Assembly: GCA_958370325.1 (NCBI GenBank) | Contig: CATXJW010000029.1 | Coordinates: 1 to 25,363, forward strand | Direction of reading: 5' to 3' | DNA length: 25,363 bases | Origin: an uncultured Collinsella sp. | GTDB taxonomy: Bacteria > Actinomycetota > Coriobacteriia > Coriobacteriales > Coriobacteriaceae | Part shown: piece by piece, positions 7,991-14,960 of the stretch | Position numbering within the stretch: position 1 is the first letter of the stretch | Layout: every line of letters begins with the position of its first letter | Notes under the pieces: model-generated | The model's database searches: none | What the model saw: the letters and a program-made list of their open reading frames with translations, nothing else | Told to the model about the DNA's origin: nothing | Translations under genes and position numbers: made by a program

Positions 7991-8031
7991 AACGGCGCCC
8001 GCCGGCAACATCGCCGACGGGCGCCGTTTTT
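7991..8031 (+). terminator. Intrinsic terminator after galT
   Basis: GC-rich stem AACGGCGCCCG (7991-8001) with CGGGCGCCGTT (8018-8028), extended inwards by CGGC/GCCG, followed by a T-run to 8031. The stem core is nearly identical to the terminator after galM. Confidence 0.9.
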
Positions 8032-8036
8032 GAGTG

Positions 8037-8092
8037 TAGTCGTCGGGGACGTTCTTAAACGACTAGTCATTAAAGAACGTCCCCGACGACTA
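8037..8092. repeat. 56-bp near-perfect palindrome
   Basis: The two 28-bp halves (8037-8064 and 8065-8092) are reverse complements with only two mismatches; the outer 20 bp are perfect (TAGTCGTCGGGGACGTTCTT and its complement). There is essentially no loop. It lies between the convergent galT and lacC genes, right after the galT terminator. Confidence 0.85.
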
Positions 8093-8099
8093 ATGACTC

Positions 8100-8163
8100 G
8101 AGCGTGGAAAATCTCCCACTGTGAGCTCGTATGGGCACCAAAAGCGGGAGATTATCCACGCTC
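8100..8163. repeat. 21-bp inverted repeat, second palindrome
   Basis: Arms 8100-8120 and 8143-8163 (GAGCGTGGAAAATCTCCC type) pair with two mismatches around a 22-bp loop. It lies 22 bp before the lacC stop and may serve as a 3' hairpin for the minus-strand operon, though no T-tract follows on that strand. Confidence 0.75.
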
Positions 8164-8185
8164 ATTCTATTAGAAGTCGCAACCG

Positions 8186-9121
8186 CTACAACTCTACGAC
8201 CTCAACGCTGTTGTAGATCTCGTCCCAGCGGTCCATGACCAGGTGGCCGGTCTTGGGATCCATGGCGTTGAGCTTACCGCAGGTATTGGCGGTCTTGAGC
8301 ACCGTGACGTCGTCGGCACCAGCAGCAATGGCATGCGCAAAGCCGGCGATGGTCGAGTCGCCGGAACCCGTCGCGTTCACAGCCGCAATCGCGGGCGTCT
8401 TGGCGCGGAACGCGCGACCCTCATGGAAGCCCACCGAACCGGCGGCGCCCATCGAAACGACAACCCAGGGGATACCGGCAAAGCGGCCATCGGCGGCAAG
8501 CGCCTCGCGCAGGGCATCGACATCATCGGTCGTAAAGGACGTACCCAGCAGACCGTTAATCTCGGTCAGGTTGGGCTTTACGAGCTCAGGCTTAGCGTCG
8601 GACTCCAGCGCGGCCTCCAGCGATGCGCCCGAAGTGTCAAGCAGCACCTTGGCGCCCGCCTCCTCGGCGATCTTCACGAGCTCGGCATAGTAACCGGCAT
8701 CGACGCCACGCGGCAGCGAGCCTGAAAGCGTCACAACGTCCGCCTTCGCTGTAAGCTCGGCGAACTTGGCCGTAAAGGCCTCGAGCTCGGCAGGCGCAAT
8801 CTGCGGACCGCTCTCCAGCAGCTCGGTCTGATTACCCTCGTGCAGGATATTCAGGCAAATGCGCGTCTCACCGGCAATGGGCACAAAGTCATTCTTGACG
8901 CCATCGGCATCCATGAGCTCGGCCATATAGGCACCCATGTGACCGCCAAGCAGGCCGGTCGCGAGCACGTCGTCACCCAGCTGCAGCAACACGCGGCTCA
9001 CGTTGAGGCCCTTGCCGCCAGCGGTCTTTTCGGGCGTCACGCGGTTCACGTCGTCGATGATCAGCTTGTCGAGCTGATAGCGCGTATCGATCGACGGGTT
9101 CATGGTAACGGTCAGAATCAT
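8186..9121 (-). CDS. lacC: Tagatose-6-phosphate kinase (LacC type, PfkB family)
   Basis: A 311-residue ribokinase/PfkB-family kinase expected to convert tagatose 6-phosphate to tagatose 1,6-bisphosphate with ATP. It has the N-terminal TVTMNPSIDTRY, the substrate loop GGKGLNVSRVL (about 35-45) and the C-terminal anion-hole motif NATGSGDSTIAG, with the catalytic-base Asp at about 255. The GSGD form, instead of GAGD, is common in LacC. ATG 9119-9121 is chosen (AGGAG six bases upstream) over the longer frame from 9166. It is the last gene of a minus-strand group with lacX, lacB and lacA. The related 1-phosphofructokinase (FruK) is the main alternative; the lacAB neighbours favour LacC. Confidence 0.88.
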   Translation of the reverse strand: MILTVTMNPSIDTRYQLDKLIIDDVNRVTPEKTAGGKGLNVSRVLLQLGDDVLATGLLGGHMGAYMAELMDADGVKNDFVPIAGETRICLNILHEGNQTELLESGPQIAPAELEAFTAKFAELTAKADVVTLSGSLPRGVDAGYYAELVKIAEEAGAKVLLDTSGASLEAALESDAKPELVKPNLTEINGLLGTSFTTDDVDALREALAADGRFAGIPWVVVSMGAAGSVGFHEGRAFRAKTPAIAAVNATGSGDSTIAGFAHAIAAGADDVTVLKTANTCGKLNAMDPKTGHLVMDRWDEIYNSVEVVEL

Positions 9122-9177
9122 ATTGAACTCCTGTTTCCGGGGCGCCAAACGCGCGACCCCAAACATACGATAACTCG

Positions 9178-10059
9178 TTAAAGGATCTCGATCTCAAAGC
9201 CACGGGTGACGGTCTCCCCCGGCTTGGCAACCAGGCAGCCGCGCTTATGCTCCAGAACATCGTCCTCGTCAGAGCAGGTGGACAGGCCGCCCCACGGTTC
9301 CACGGCCACAAAGTCGCCCTCGGGCTTGCTCCACACAATCAGGTATGGCATATCGGGGAACGTCAGGCGCACGCCCTTGTCCTCGGTTTTCTTGGTCAGC
9401 GTAACCACGCGGCTGTCGAGCACGTCAAAGATGGTCTCCGCGAAGTCGAAGAGTTCGTGGGTCAGCGGCAGGTTCTGGCCGATCATGGGGTTCTTGCTGC
9501 GATGTTCAACATCAATCAGGCCCGTCGAGGGAACGGCAGTACAGAGCTCGGTGGCCTCGCGCTGCTCAAAACGAAGCTCATAATCGTCATAGGACTCGCC
9601 CTCGTCGAGCGGGCACTTAAAGCCGGGGTGACCACCCACAAAGAATGGCATGTCCTCGGTACCCTCATTGGTCACCTCGTACGACACGGCCACCTTTTCC
9701 GAATCGATCGCGTAACGAGCAACGATCTTAAACGGATACGGGTACTGCTCGAGCAACTCGGCATGGTCGGCAGAGCTTAGGCTCAGCGCGACCATGCTGT
9801 CGCCCTGCTCCTCAAGCTTCCACTCCTGCTTGCGGGCAAAGCCGTGGCGGGCAAGCTTGACCTCGCGGCCGCCCATGGTCATCGCGCGGCCGTCACGAAG
9901 GCCGCCGCAAATCGGAAAGCAAATGGGTGCCTGGCCCGACCAGACCGCCGGATCGCCCTGCCACAGGTACTCGCGACCGTTGGCTTTAATCGAAGTGAAC
10001 GATCCGCCAGCCGTGCTCAGTGCCACGCGAACAGAACCGTTATCAAGAACAAACTCCAT
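9178..10059 (-). CDS. lacX: LacX-type aldose 1-epimerase family protein
   Basis: A 293-residue aldose-1-epimerase-fold protein of the LacX/YphB-like branch. Readable family motifs are the FPICGGLRDG stretch (about 49-58), RHGFARKQEW (about 71-80), GGHPGFKCPL and the C-terminal VEPWGGLST. LacX is often linked to streptococcal lac operons; it is thought to interconvert sugar anomers but its substrate is not firmly known. ATG 10057-10059 has a purine-rich AAGGGAAGG upstream. It is 56 bp upstream of lacC on the same strand and so probably co-transcribed with it. It is distinct from the classical GalM encoded at the right end of the window. Confidence 0.88.
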   Translation of the reverse strand: MEFVLDNGSVRVALSTAGGSFTSIKANGREYLWQGDPAVWSGQAPICFPICGGLRDGRAMTMGGREVKLARHGFARKQEWKLEEQGDSMVALSLSSADHAELLEQYPYPFKIVARYAIDSEKVAVSYEVTNEGTEDMPFFVGGHPGFKCPLDEGESYDDYELRFEQREATELCTAVPSTGLIDVEHRSKNPMIGQNLPLTHELFDFAETIFDVLDSRVVTLTKKTEDKGVRLTFPDMPYLIVWSKPEGDFVAVEPWGGLSTCSDEDDVLEHKRGCLVAKPGETVTRGFEIEIL

Positions 10060-10260
10060 AGGAGCCTTCCCTTTCTTACGCCAGCCCGCCGAGTGAATAG
10101 GGCTGATAGAAAACCGGCCCGCGCCCCCTCACAGAAACGCGAGCCGTCAATTGAAAAGCTGCAGAATGCCGGGTACCGCCAGGAGCGAAGCACTCAAGCC
10201 CAGCAAGCAAACGTGTTATCGGAGCAGCTTGCCCGCCAGATGGCTTCGCAGCGTCGACCT

Positions 10261-10288
10261 GTTACGCGGTTTGGCAAAACCGCGTAAC
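10261..10288. other. Perfect stem-loop just downstream of lacB
   Basis: GTTACGCGGTTT (10261-10272) pairs perfectly with 10277-10288 around the 4-nt loop GGCA, beginning four bases after the lacB stop on the minus strand. There is no T-run, so it is more likely an RNA-stability or processing hairpin than a full terminator. The rest of the 233-bp lacB-lacX gap shows no gene or clear promoter. Confidence 0.7.
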
Positions 10289-10292
10289 CTCC

Positions 10293-10817
10293 TTAGTCGT
10301 GGTATTCGCCACGGTCCCACTTCTCGAGGAACTCGTCAAAGAAGTGCGGGTCAGCCTGAGCCTCGGCGTCGGCCTTATTGCAGGCGTCGATCTTGGCAAT
10401 CAGGGCATCGTGCTCGGGGGTCTTCTCGTAGGGCTCCTCCAGGAAGGCAAGCATGATGTCGGCCATCAGGAACTCGCCGGTAATCTTGCCGCCAAAGCCC
10501 ACGATGTTAGCGTTGAGCTCGCGACGGGCATACAGGGCAGAGGTCATGTCGCGAACCAGGGCGCAGCGGGCGCCGGGAACCTTGTTGACGGCGTTGGTGA
10601 TGCCGATGCCGGTGCCGCACAGGGCCACGCCAAAGTCGGCCTTGCCGCTGGCAACGGCCTCGCCCACGGCCTTGCCGTAGATGGGATAGTGCGTACGGGT
10701 GTGGCTGTAGGTGCCGCAGTCGAGCACCTTGTAGCCAGCCTGCTCCAGGCGGTCGGCCAGATAGATCTTCTCGTCCGTAACGATATGGTCGCAACCGATT
10801 GCGATGGTCTTCTTCAT
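10293..10817 (-). CDS. lacB: Galactose-6-phosphate isomerase subunit LacB
   Basis: A 174-residue RpiB/LacAB-family protein; with LacA it isomerises galactose 6-phosphate to tagatose 6-phosphate. It starts MKKTIAIGCDHIVTDEK, where the Asp-His pair belongs to the sugar-phosphate site, and contains the catalytic-cysteine motif ALCGTGIGITNAVNK (Cys at about 66). The C-terminal extension is typical of LacB and absent from LacA. Start ATG 10815-10817 has AAAGGA seven bases upstream. It follows lacA by 63 bp on the same strand. It lies upstream of lacX and lacC, although a 233-bp gap with a hairpin separates it from them. Confidence 0.96.
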   Translation of the reverse strand: MKKTIAIGCDHIVTDEKIYLADRLEQAGYKVLDCGTYSHTRTHYPIYGKAVGEAVASGKADFGVALCGTGIGITNAVNKVPGARCALVRDMTSALYARRELNANIVGFGGKITGEFLMADIMLAFLEEPYEKTPEHDALIAKIDACNKADAEAQADPHFFDEFLEKWDRGEYHD

Positions 10818-10880
10818 CAGAACGTCCTTTCGTCTGAATTCACAAGTTGAGGTAGAAGTTCGAGTTCTCGGTGGCTCTCG

Positions 10881-11309
10881 TTAGGCCATCTTGTTGAGCA
10901 TGTCGACACGGATCTGGTGACGGCCGCCGGCGTACTGGGCGCGCAGGAACTCGCGGGCGATCTTCTTGGCGACCTCGGTGCCCACAACGCCCGGGCCCAT
11001 GGTGACCATGCGCGAGCCGTTGTGCTCGCGGGTCATGTAAGCGGAACGCTCGTCGGAAATGTTGGCGACGACCATGCCCTTGATCTTGACGGCGGCCATA
11101 TAGGATCCGACGCCGTACTTATCGAATGCGAAGCCCTGGGAATCCTTGTGCTCCAGCAGGTCCTTGGCAACGGCGGTCGCGGAATCAACAAAGTCCGCGG
11201 CAGGGGTCTCGGAATAGTCGACGACCTCGTGACCGTCGGCGATGAGCATCTCCTTGATGGACTCCTTCATCGACATACCGTCGGCATCGGAAGCGATTAC
11301 AACCCTCAT
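10881..11309 (-). CDS. lacA: Galactose-6-phosphate isomerase subunit LacA
   Basis: A 142-residue RpiB-family protein, the partner of LacB in the heteromeric isomerase. It opens MRVVIASDADGMSMKESI and has DKYGVGSYMAAVKIKG where LacB has its catalytic Cys, as expected for LacA, followed by NISDERSAYMTREHNGSRM and GRHQIRVDMLNKM, which supply arginines and histidines to the shared site. ATG 11307-11309 has a strong AAGGAGG five bases upstream. It is the first gene of the minus-strand lacA-lacB-lacX-lacC group. The upstream 230 bp carry both of the shared regulatory motifs described for this island. Confidence 0.96.
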   Translation of the reverse strand: MRVVIASDADGMSMKESIKEMLIADGHEVVDYSETPAADFVDSATAVAKDLLEHKDSQGFAFDKYGVGSYMAAVKIKGMVVANISDERSAYMTREHNGSRMVTMGPGVVGTEVAKKIAREFLRAQYAGGRHQIRVDMLNKMA

Positions 11310-11403
11310 GACATCCTCCTTGAGAGATACGCAGGTGCGTAGTTTCTGTTTGGAAGTGTTGAATCGCGCTCAGGTCCGGGCATCTGAATGTGCGGTTCTT
11401 CAC

Positions 11404-11479
11404 TGTTCATGTTTATTTGAACACATTCGAACATCAAGTGCAACCATTATTTGTTTAACTTTGTTCTTTTTTGAACAAA
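11404..11479. promoter_or_regulatory. TGTTC-type repeat sites in the lacA promoter
   Basis: On the minus strand 11415-11433 reads TGTTCGAATGTGTTCAAAT, two TGTTC units with 10-bp period. TGTTCA (11404-11409) and TGAACA (11418-11423) make an inverted pair. On the plus strand 11452-11470 repeats the 10-bp pattern (TGTTT..TGTTC), and TTTGTTC (11460-11466) mirrors GAACAAA (11473-11479). Similar 19-bp sites precede lacF and DeoR2. DeoR-family sugar regulators often bind such repeated TGTTT/TGTTC boxes (LacR is one), so this is a probable DeoR operator region. Confidence 0.6.
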
Positions 11480-11480
11480 T

Positions 11481-11510
11481 ACCGTTCACGGTTGATTGCC
11501 GACCGTTTGA
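11481..11510 (+). promoter_or_regulatory. 21-bp-spaced direct repeat (shared motif) upstream of lacA
   Basis: ACCGTTCAC at 11481-11489 and ACCGTTTGA at 11502-11510 start 21 bp apart, oriented against lacA transcription and about 172 bp from its start. It is one of five such arrays in the window. Confidence 0.6.
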
Positions 11511-11539
11511 GCCCGGCGCGGACGCAGCGACCATGTGTT

Positions 11540-11582
11540 CAACAAACAAAAGGGCGGCCGAGAACGTGTCTCGGCCGCCCTT
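11540..11582 (-). terminator. Intrinsic terminator of the membrane-protein gene
   Basis: Perfect 14-bp GC-rich stem, 11550-11563 with 11569-11582, loop ACGTG. On the minus strand it is followed by TTTGTTTGTT (11549-11540). It separates the membrane-protein gene from the lacA promoter. Confidence 0.9.
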
Positions 11583-11616
11583 CTTACGGCTGATCTTCCA
11601 AGGATCGCTTTGCCGC

Positions 11617-12630
11617 CTACTCAGACTGTCCGCTCTTCTTGGCATGTTTGGACGGAGCCCTCAGAAAACGGCCCGTCAAATAGTTCGCCGGGCCAGAGAT
11701 ATCGATCCCCAGCAGCGTGTGTCCCAGCCACAGAAACGCTGCGAGCACCAGTAACGGGATGACGCAAGAGGTCACGATCATCACGATGACGCCTTCGATG
11801 AGGTCGGTCACCTGCTGCACGATCTCGTCGGTCATCTGCTTGGCACCACTGGTCACCGACGTGACGAGACCCGAGGCACCGTCGGCAAGCTGCTCAAGCA
11901 CGTTCTTGGACTCTGTGGACTCGGTCTTTTTCTTGCTTGCTTTGGAGCTGTCGCTATCTGCCGTACCCGCAGCGTCGGCCACCTTTTGCTCCGCCGCTTC
12001 GATGCTCACTCGATACGTTTCGTCGACCTTTTGCGACACCCATACGCTTGCAGGCACCAACGCCATGCCGATCACGGCAACCACCAGCACGCGAGTTGCC
12101 ACGCGACGGATGACCGTGCTCGTGCTCCAGCGCCCGTGAATGCCGAGCGACACCGCAAAGAGCACCAACGCAAGCGGGATTAAGATGCCCAAGCCAACCG
12201 ACCACAAAATCGTGAGCAAATATTTTTCCAGGTATAGCACGGCAAGCACGATACCAAGGTTGCCTGAAAGCTGCGCGAGCTGCTCGGCAACCGGCGTCCC
12301 CGTATCACCCGGCAGCGCGGTAATGCCCGCAGACAGCGCCACGCACGAGGTCGTGAGCGCCAGTACGTTACCTTTCTTTTGATCAATGACCTCGATGGTG
12401 GAGTCCCAAGTCTTGGTATCGGCAAAATGCGGACGAGCTATAAAGCCCGACAGCAACGCCAGTACCACGAGCGCAACGATAAAGCCAATCTGCAGCTTTT
12501 TGTTTGCGCACACGACATCGGACAGGCTGGGCTGTAGCTCGGTTACCGTCGTGTGCTCGGTTATCTGGACAGGACGCCCATGAGCCATCTCGTGCGCATC
12601 TCTTTTTTGTATTGACCCGTTATCCGGCAT
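11617..12630 (-). CDS. Multi-pass membrane protein of unknown function
   Basis: A 337-residue integral membrane protein; the family is not recognised by name. Hydrophobic segments are at about 47-64, 88-104, 124-141, 143-163, 178-199 and 280-303. A polar, Ser/Lys/Glu-rich stretch (about 203-275) lies between the last two, and the C-terminus is basic. The segment LSAGITALPGDTGTPVAEQL followed by LSGNLGIVLAVLYLEKYLLT looks like a conserved family core. ATG 12628-12630 has GAGGAGGT six bases upstream. It is monocistronic: its own terminator follows, and a repeat-rich 416-bp gap precedes it. Nothing in it suggests a link to lactose use, so it may be an unrelated gene inside the island. Confidence 0.8.
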   Translation of the reverse strand: MPDNGSIQKRDAHEMAHGRPVQITEHTTVTELQPSLSDVVCANKKLQIGFIVALVVLALLSGFIARPHFADTKTWDSTIEVIDQKKGNVLALTTSCVALSAGITALPGDTGTPVAEQLAQLSGNLGIVLAVLYLEKYLLTILWSVGLGILIPLALVLFAVSLGIHGRWSTSTVIRRVATRVLVVAVIGMALVPASVWVSQKVDETYRVSIEAAEQKVADAAGTADSDSSKASKKKTESTESKNVLEQLADGASGLVTSVTSGAKQMTDEIVQQVTDLIEGVIVMIVTSCVIPLLVLAAFLWLGHTLLGIDISGPANYLTGRFLRAPSKHAKKSGQSE

Positions 12631-12734
12631 TTGGATACCTCCTCAGTCCGGCCTGTATTGCGGATGGAAGTATACCCACCCATCGAAAAACCGAACGGCA
12701 GGAGGCGCAACAGGCTGCTGCATGACCCGCCCGC

Positions 12735-12890
12735 CATGAAATGGGCCCATCTACTACGTTTAACCGCCTATCCCCGACCATGCCACAAAGCGAAAAAACA
12801 AAACCGCAGGTAGAAGTCCTGCGATTTTTCATGAAACGCGGGTGTGTTCGAGGGTATCGGGTTAAACGTAGTAGATGAGCCAGTTTCGTG
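12735..12890. repeat. 156-bp inverted-repeat element with inner terminator-like hairpin
   Basis: Arms 12735-12765 and 12860-12890 pair with four mismatches in 31 bp; the inner 18 bp (CATCTACTACGTTTAACC and complement) are perfect. Inside lies a smaller stem, CGCAGG (12805-12810) with CCTGCG (12818-12823), flanked by A- and T-runs, like a small bidirectional terminator. It occupies the middle of the 416-bp gap between lacF and the membrane protein; no gene is seen in that gap. Confidence 0.8.
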
Positions 12891-12986
12891 GCGAGCGCTG
12901 CCAACCGATCCTCCGGGGACGGGAAAAGCGGGTCATTTGGGGCTGTCGGCCCCTATTTCGCCGCAACCTAGATAGGTGGGATACAG

Positions 12987-13019
12987 AAAAACCCTGCCGC
13001 GGATAGCGGCAGGGTTTTT
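12987..13019. terminator. Intrinsic terminator after lacF
   Basis: Perfect 14-bp stem, 12987-13000 with 13006-13019, loop GGATA, with A-run on one side and T-run on the other. It lies 27 bp past the lacF stop on the minus strand and can work in both directions. Confidence 0.92.
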
Positions 13020-13046
13020 GGAAGGGGACGAGGTTGTGAGGGCTCG

Positions 13047-13385
13047 TTAGGCGAGCTTAGCCTCGAGTGCGGCGATGCGCTTATAGGCATCGATGGTAAA
13101 GCGGGTCTGCTTCTCCAGGATCATGGTGGTCATGAGGGTGTCCTGAGCGTGGGCCATGATGAAGGTCATCTCCATCTCGCCGCCGCCGGCCTCCTGCGAA
13201 AGCAGCTTGGTCTGCGTGTCGTGGGCGCCAATGAGTGCATCGCTCGCATCCTTGTGCAGCTGTTCGGCCTTCTCAAAATCACCCTCGCGAGCAGCATCGA
13301 GCGCTGCAAGCAGATCAGTCTGGGCGTCACCCGCGTATGCGACGATCTCGAATCCAACCATCGAGATTTCTTCTTTGGTTGCCAT
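13047..13385 (-). CDS. lacF: PTS lactose-specific EIIA component
   Basis: A 112-residue EIIA of the lactose/cellobiose PTS class, a cytoplasmic all-helical protein that forms trimers. It takes phosphate from HPr onto a histidine and passes it to the EIIB cysteine of LacE. The phosphorylation motif MAHAQDTLMT places His at about 79, followed by the Gln-Asp of the family. The N-terminus (EEISMVGFEIVAYAGDAQ) and the C-terminal MILEKQTRF..YKRIAALE helix fit LacF. ATG 13383-13385 has AAAGGA seven bases upstream. It is the only EIIA in the window and is transcribed alone, away from both lacE-lacG operons, so one LacF presumably serves two permeases. Confidence 0.96.
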   Translation of the reverse strand: MATKEEISMVGFEIVAYAGDAQTDLLAALDAAREGDFEKAEQLHKDASDALIGAHDTQTKLLSQEAGGGEMEMTFIMAHAQDTLMTTMILEKQTRFTIDAYKRIAALEAKLA

Positions 13386-13468
13386 ATTGCGTTCCTTTCA
13401 CATATGAACCAATGGAGAGCATCGCGTCCGGGCATACGCGCTGCGTTGTGTATGACAGAAACATTAAC

Positions 13469-13487
13469 ATTCAAACAAAACAGAACA
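13469..13487 (-). promoter_or_regulatory. TGTTC-type site upstream of lacF (proximal)
   Basis: Minus strand reads TGTTCTGTTTTGTTTGAAT, two TGTTC/T units with 10-bp period. It closely matches the 19-bp site between DeoR2 and galM (23992-24010). It lies 84 bp upstream of the lacF start. Confidence 0.6.
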
Positions 13488-13509
13488 ATGCAAAACGCAA
13501 TTTCGAGCT

Positions 13510-13539
13510 ATGAACGGTCGATTTTCGCCCGTGAACGGT
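13510..13539 (-). promoter_or_regulatory. 21-bp-spaced direct repeat (shared motif) upstream of lacF
   Basis: On the minus strand ACCGTTCAC (13539-13531) and ACCGTTCAT (13518-13510) start 21 bp apart, pointing towards lacF. This is the best-conserved of the five arrays: both 9-mers fit the consensus with at most one change. Confidence 0.65.
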
Positions 13540-13549
13540 TTTTAAACCA

Positions 13550-13568
13550 ATGCGAACAATATCGAACA
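13550..13568 (-). promoter_or_regulatory. TGTTC-type site upstream of lacF (distal)
   Basis: Minus strand reads TGTTCGATATTGTTCGCAT, two perfect TGTTCG units 10 bp apart. The lacF promoter region is thus bracketed by two such sites with the 21-bp array between them. Confidence 0.6.
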
Positions 13569-13599
13569 CAATTAGTGGCAACCCAAACAGGTCCACACC

Positions 13600-14604
13600 C
13601 TAACGCAAATCGCGCACCGTATCGCCCTCTACGAGCACGCCGGGGATCAGCATGTGCTCCACGCCAGACGCAACCCCCTCGGCGCCGGCAATCTTGTCGA
13701 CAGCCCACATGCCGACGCGCTTGTTGTCAAAGCGCACCGTGGTCAGGCGACGGTCGGGCACGATGTCGCCCAGGCTGTCATCAACACCCGCCACGCTCAC
13801 GTCCTCGGGCACGCGCTTTCCGCGCGATTCGAGCCCGCGAATGCAGCCGTAGGCCATGGCGTCGTTGGAAGCATAAATGGCCGTACAGGTCGGATCGTCC
13901 GCTAGAGCCTGACCGGCGGTATATCCGCTCTGTGCCGTCCAATCGCCACGGACGAGTCGCGGCGGCTCAATACCATGCGCACGCAATGTCTCGCGCCAGC
14001 CCTCCTCGCGCTGCATGCCCGAAAGCGAGCGCTCGGGGCATGAGATAAAGTGCACGGTCTTGTGCCCCTGCTCCAACAAGTACTCGACCACCTGGCGCGA
14101 GCAATCGAACTGGTCGTTATCGACCGTTGAACAGAGCGGGTGCTCCAGCATGGTAACGAGCACCGTCTGCATGCCGGGCAGCGGCTCGAAGGTGCCAAAG
14201 TCCGCCGGCATGCGATTCATGATCACAACCATGCCATCCACCGGCAGCGCGCTCATGCGCGACGATGCACTCTCGAGGGTATACGGATGCCCATCTACTT
14301 TAGTTAGGGTGATGGCATAGCCATGTTTGTCGGCCGCAGCGGCAAAGCCCTCCATACGGTCGAGGTTGCCGGTGCCGGTAATGTTGAACATGGCGACACC
14401 GACGGTCTTAAACTTGCCGCGGCGCAGCGATCGACCGGCAAAATTGGGACGATACCCCAGCTCGCGCATGGCGGCACGCACGCGCTCCTTGGTCTCGGGG
14501 CGCACGCTGGGCGAATCGTGCACCGTACGCGAGACCGTCTGCTCCGAGACGCCCGCGAGACGCGCCACGTCCTTAACGGAAACCGATTTTTTAACAGCGG
14601 CCAT
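13600..14604 (-). CDS. LacI-family regulator 2 (divergent from lacE1-lacG1)
   Basis: A 334-residue LacI/GalR regulator, clearly paralogous to the other two in the window (shared ALPVDGM, TVDNDQ and VPEDVSV segments). The helix-turn-helix (VKDVARLAGVSEQTVSRT) covers about residues 10-30, the hinge (FAGRSLRRGK) about 55-65, and then comes the sugar-binding core. The recognition helix starts Glu-Gln. ATG 14602-14604 has only a weak AGAAAG upstream. It is divergent from lacE1, with copies of a private operator (ATGTTAACGTTGCCATT type) in the gap, one of them 15 bp from its own start, so it probably represses lacE1-lacG1 and itself. The inducer is not evident. Confidence 0.9.
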   Translation of the reverse strand: MAAVKKSVSVKDVARLAGVSEQTVSRTVHDSPSVRPETKERVRAAMRELGYRPNFAGRSLRRGKFKTVGVAMFNITGTGNLDRMEGFAAAADKHGYAITLTKVDGHPYTLESASSRMSALPVDGMVVIMNRMPADFGTFEPLPGMQTVLVTMLEHPLCSTVDNDQFDCSRQVVEYLLEQGHKTVHFISCPERSLSGMQREEGWRETLRAHGIEPPRLVRGDWTAQSGYTAGQALADDPTCTAIYASNDAMAYGCIRGLESRGKRVPEDVSVAGVDDSLGDIVPDRRLTTVRFDNKRVGMWAVDKIAGAEGVASGVEHMLIPGVLVEGDTVRDLR

Positions 14605-14618
14605 AGGTCGATCTTTCT

Positions 14619-14636
14619 ATGTCAACGATGCCATTG
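14619..14636 (+). promoter_or_regulatory. LacI-2 operator copy 1
   Basis: ATGTCAACGATGCCATTG differs from the operator at 14761-14779 at two positions and sits 15 bp upstream of the lacI-2 ATG, a natural autoregulatory site. Confidence 0.6.
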
Positions 14637-14694
14637 GCGGCACCCTACGCAGTCAAATGAACGCCTTCAAGTATATCCAACACCTCCCCCACAA

Positions 14695-14724
14695 TACGTT
14701 TACCACCCAAAACCTACCGTTCAC
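14695..14724 (+). promoter_or_regulatory. 21-bp-spaced direct repeat (shared motif) upstream of lacE1
   Basis: TACGTTTAC at 14695-14703 (degenerate, 6 of 9) and ACCGTTCAC at 14716-14724 start 21 bp apart. The array lies 36 bp before the next LacI-2 operator, the same order as at galK and lacE2. Confidence 0.5.
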
Positions 14725-14760
14725 CGACAATCCCGCTTCCACGAACGGCTTTTGTCGCCC

Positions 14761-14779
14761 AAATGTTAACGTTGCCATT
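14761..14779 (+). promoter_or_regulatory. LacI-2 operator copy 2
   Basis: AAATGTTAACGTTGCCATT. The site at 14881-14900 is its reverse complement with a single change, forming an opposed pair 120 bp apart upstream of lacE1. Confidence 0.72.
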
Positions 14780-14880
14780 GTGCAAACACAGAGCCACCGG
14801 GCGGCTCAATCGTTTACGCATAAGGAATCGATGGTTCGCAGGCACAGGAACCAACGGTTCGCGTCTTTTATTGTGTCGCA

Positions 14881-14900
14881 AAATGGCAACGTCAACATTT
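14881..14900 (-). promoter_or_regulatory. LacI-2 operator copy 3
   Basis: AAATGGCAACGTCAACATTT on the plus strand is the inverted form of copy 2, one mismatch in 19. It lies 60 bp before the lacE1 ATG. Confidence 0.72.
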
Positions 14901-14960
14901 TGGCAACCGAACGCCAAAAGCTACCATCGTTGCTAACCCACCGACTCTTAGGAGCATTGC

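Noticed and set aside
9844..10287. 147-codon plus-strand frame across the lacX start and the lacB-lacX gap
   Set aside because: No ribosome site or motif, Arg/Ala-rich composition, and it runs antisense into lacX.
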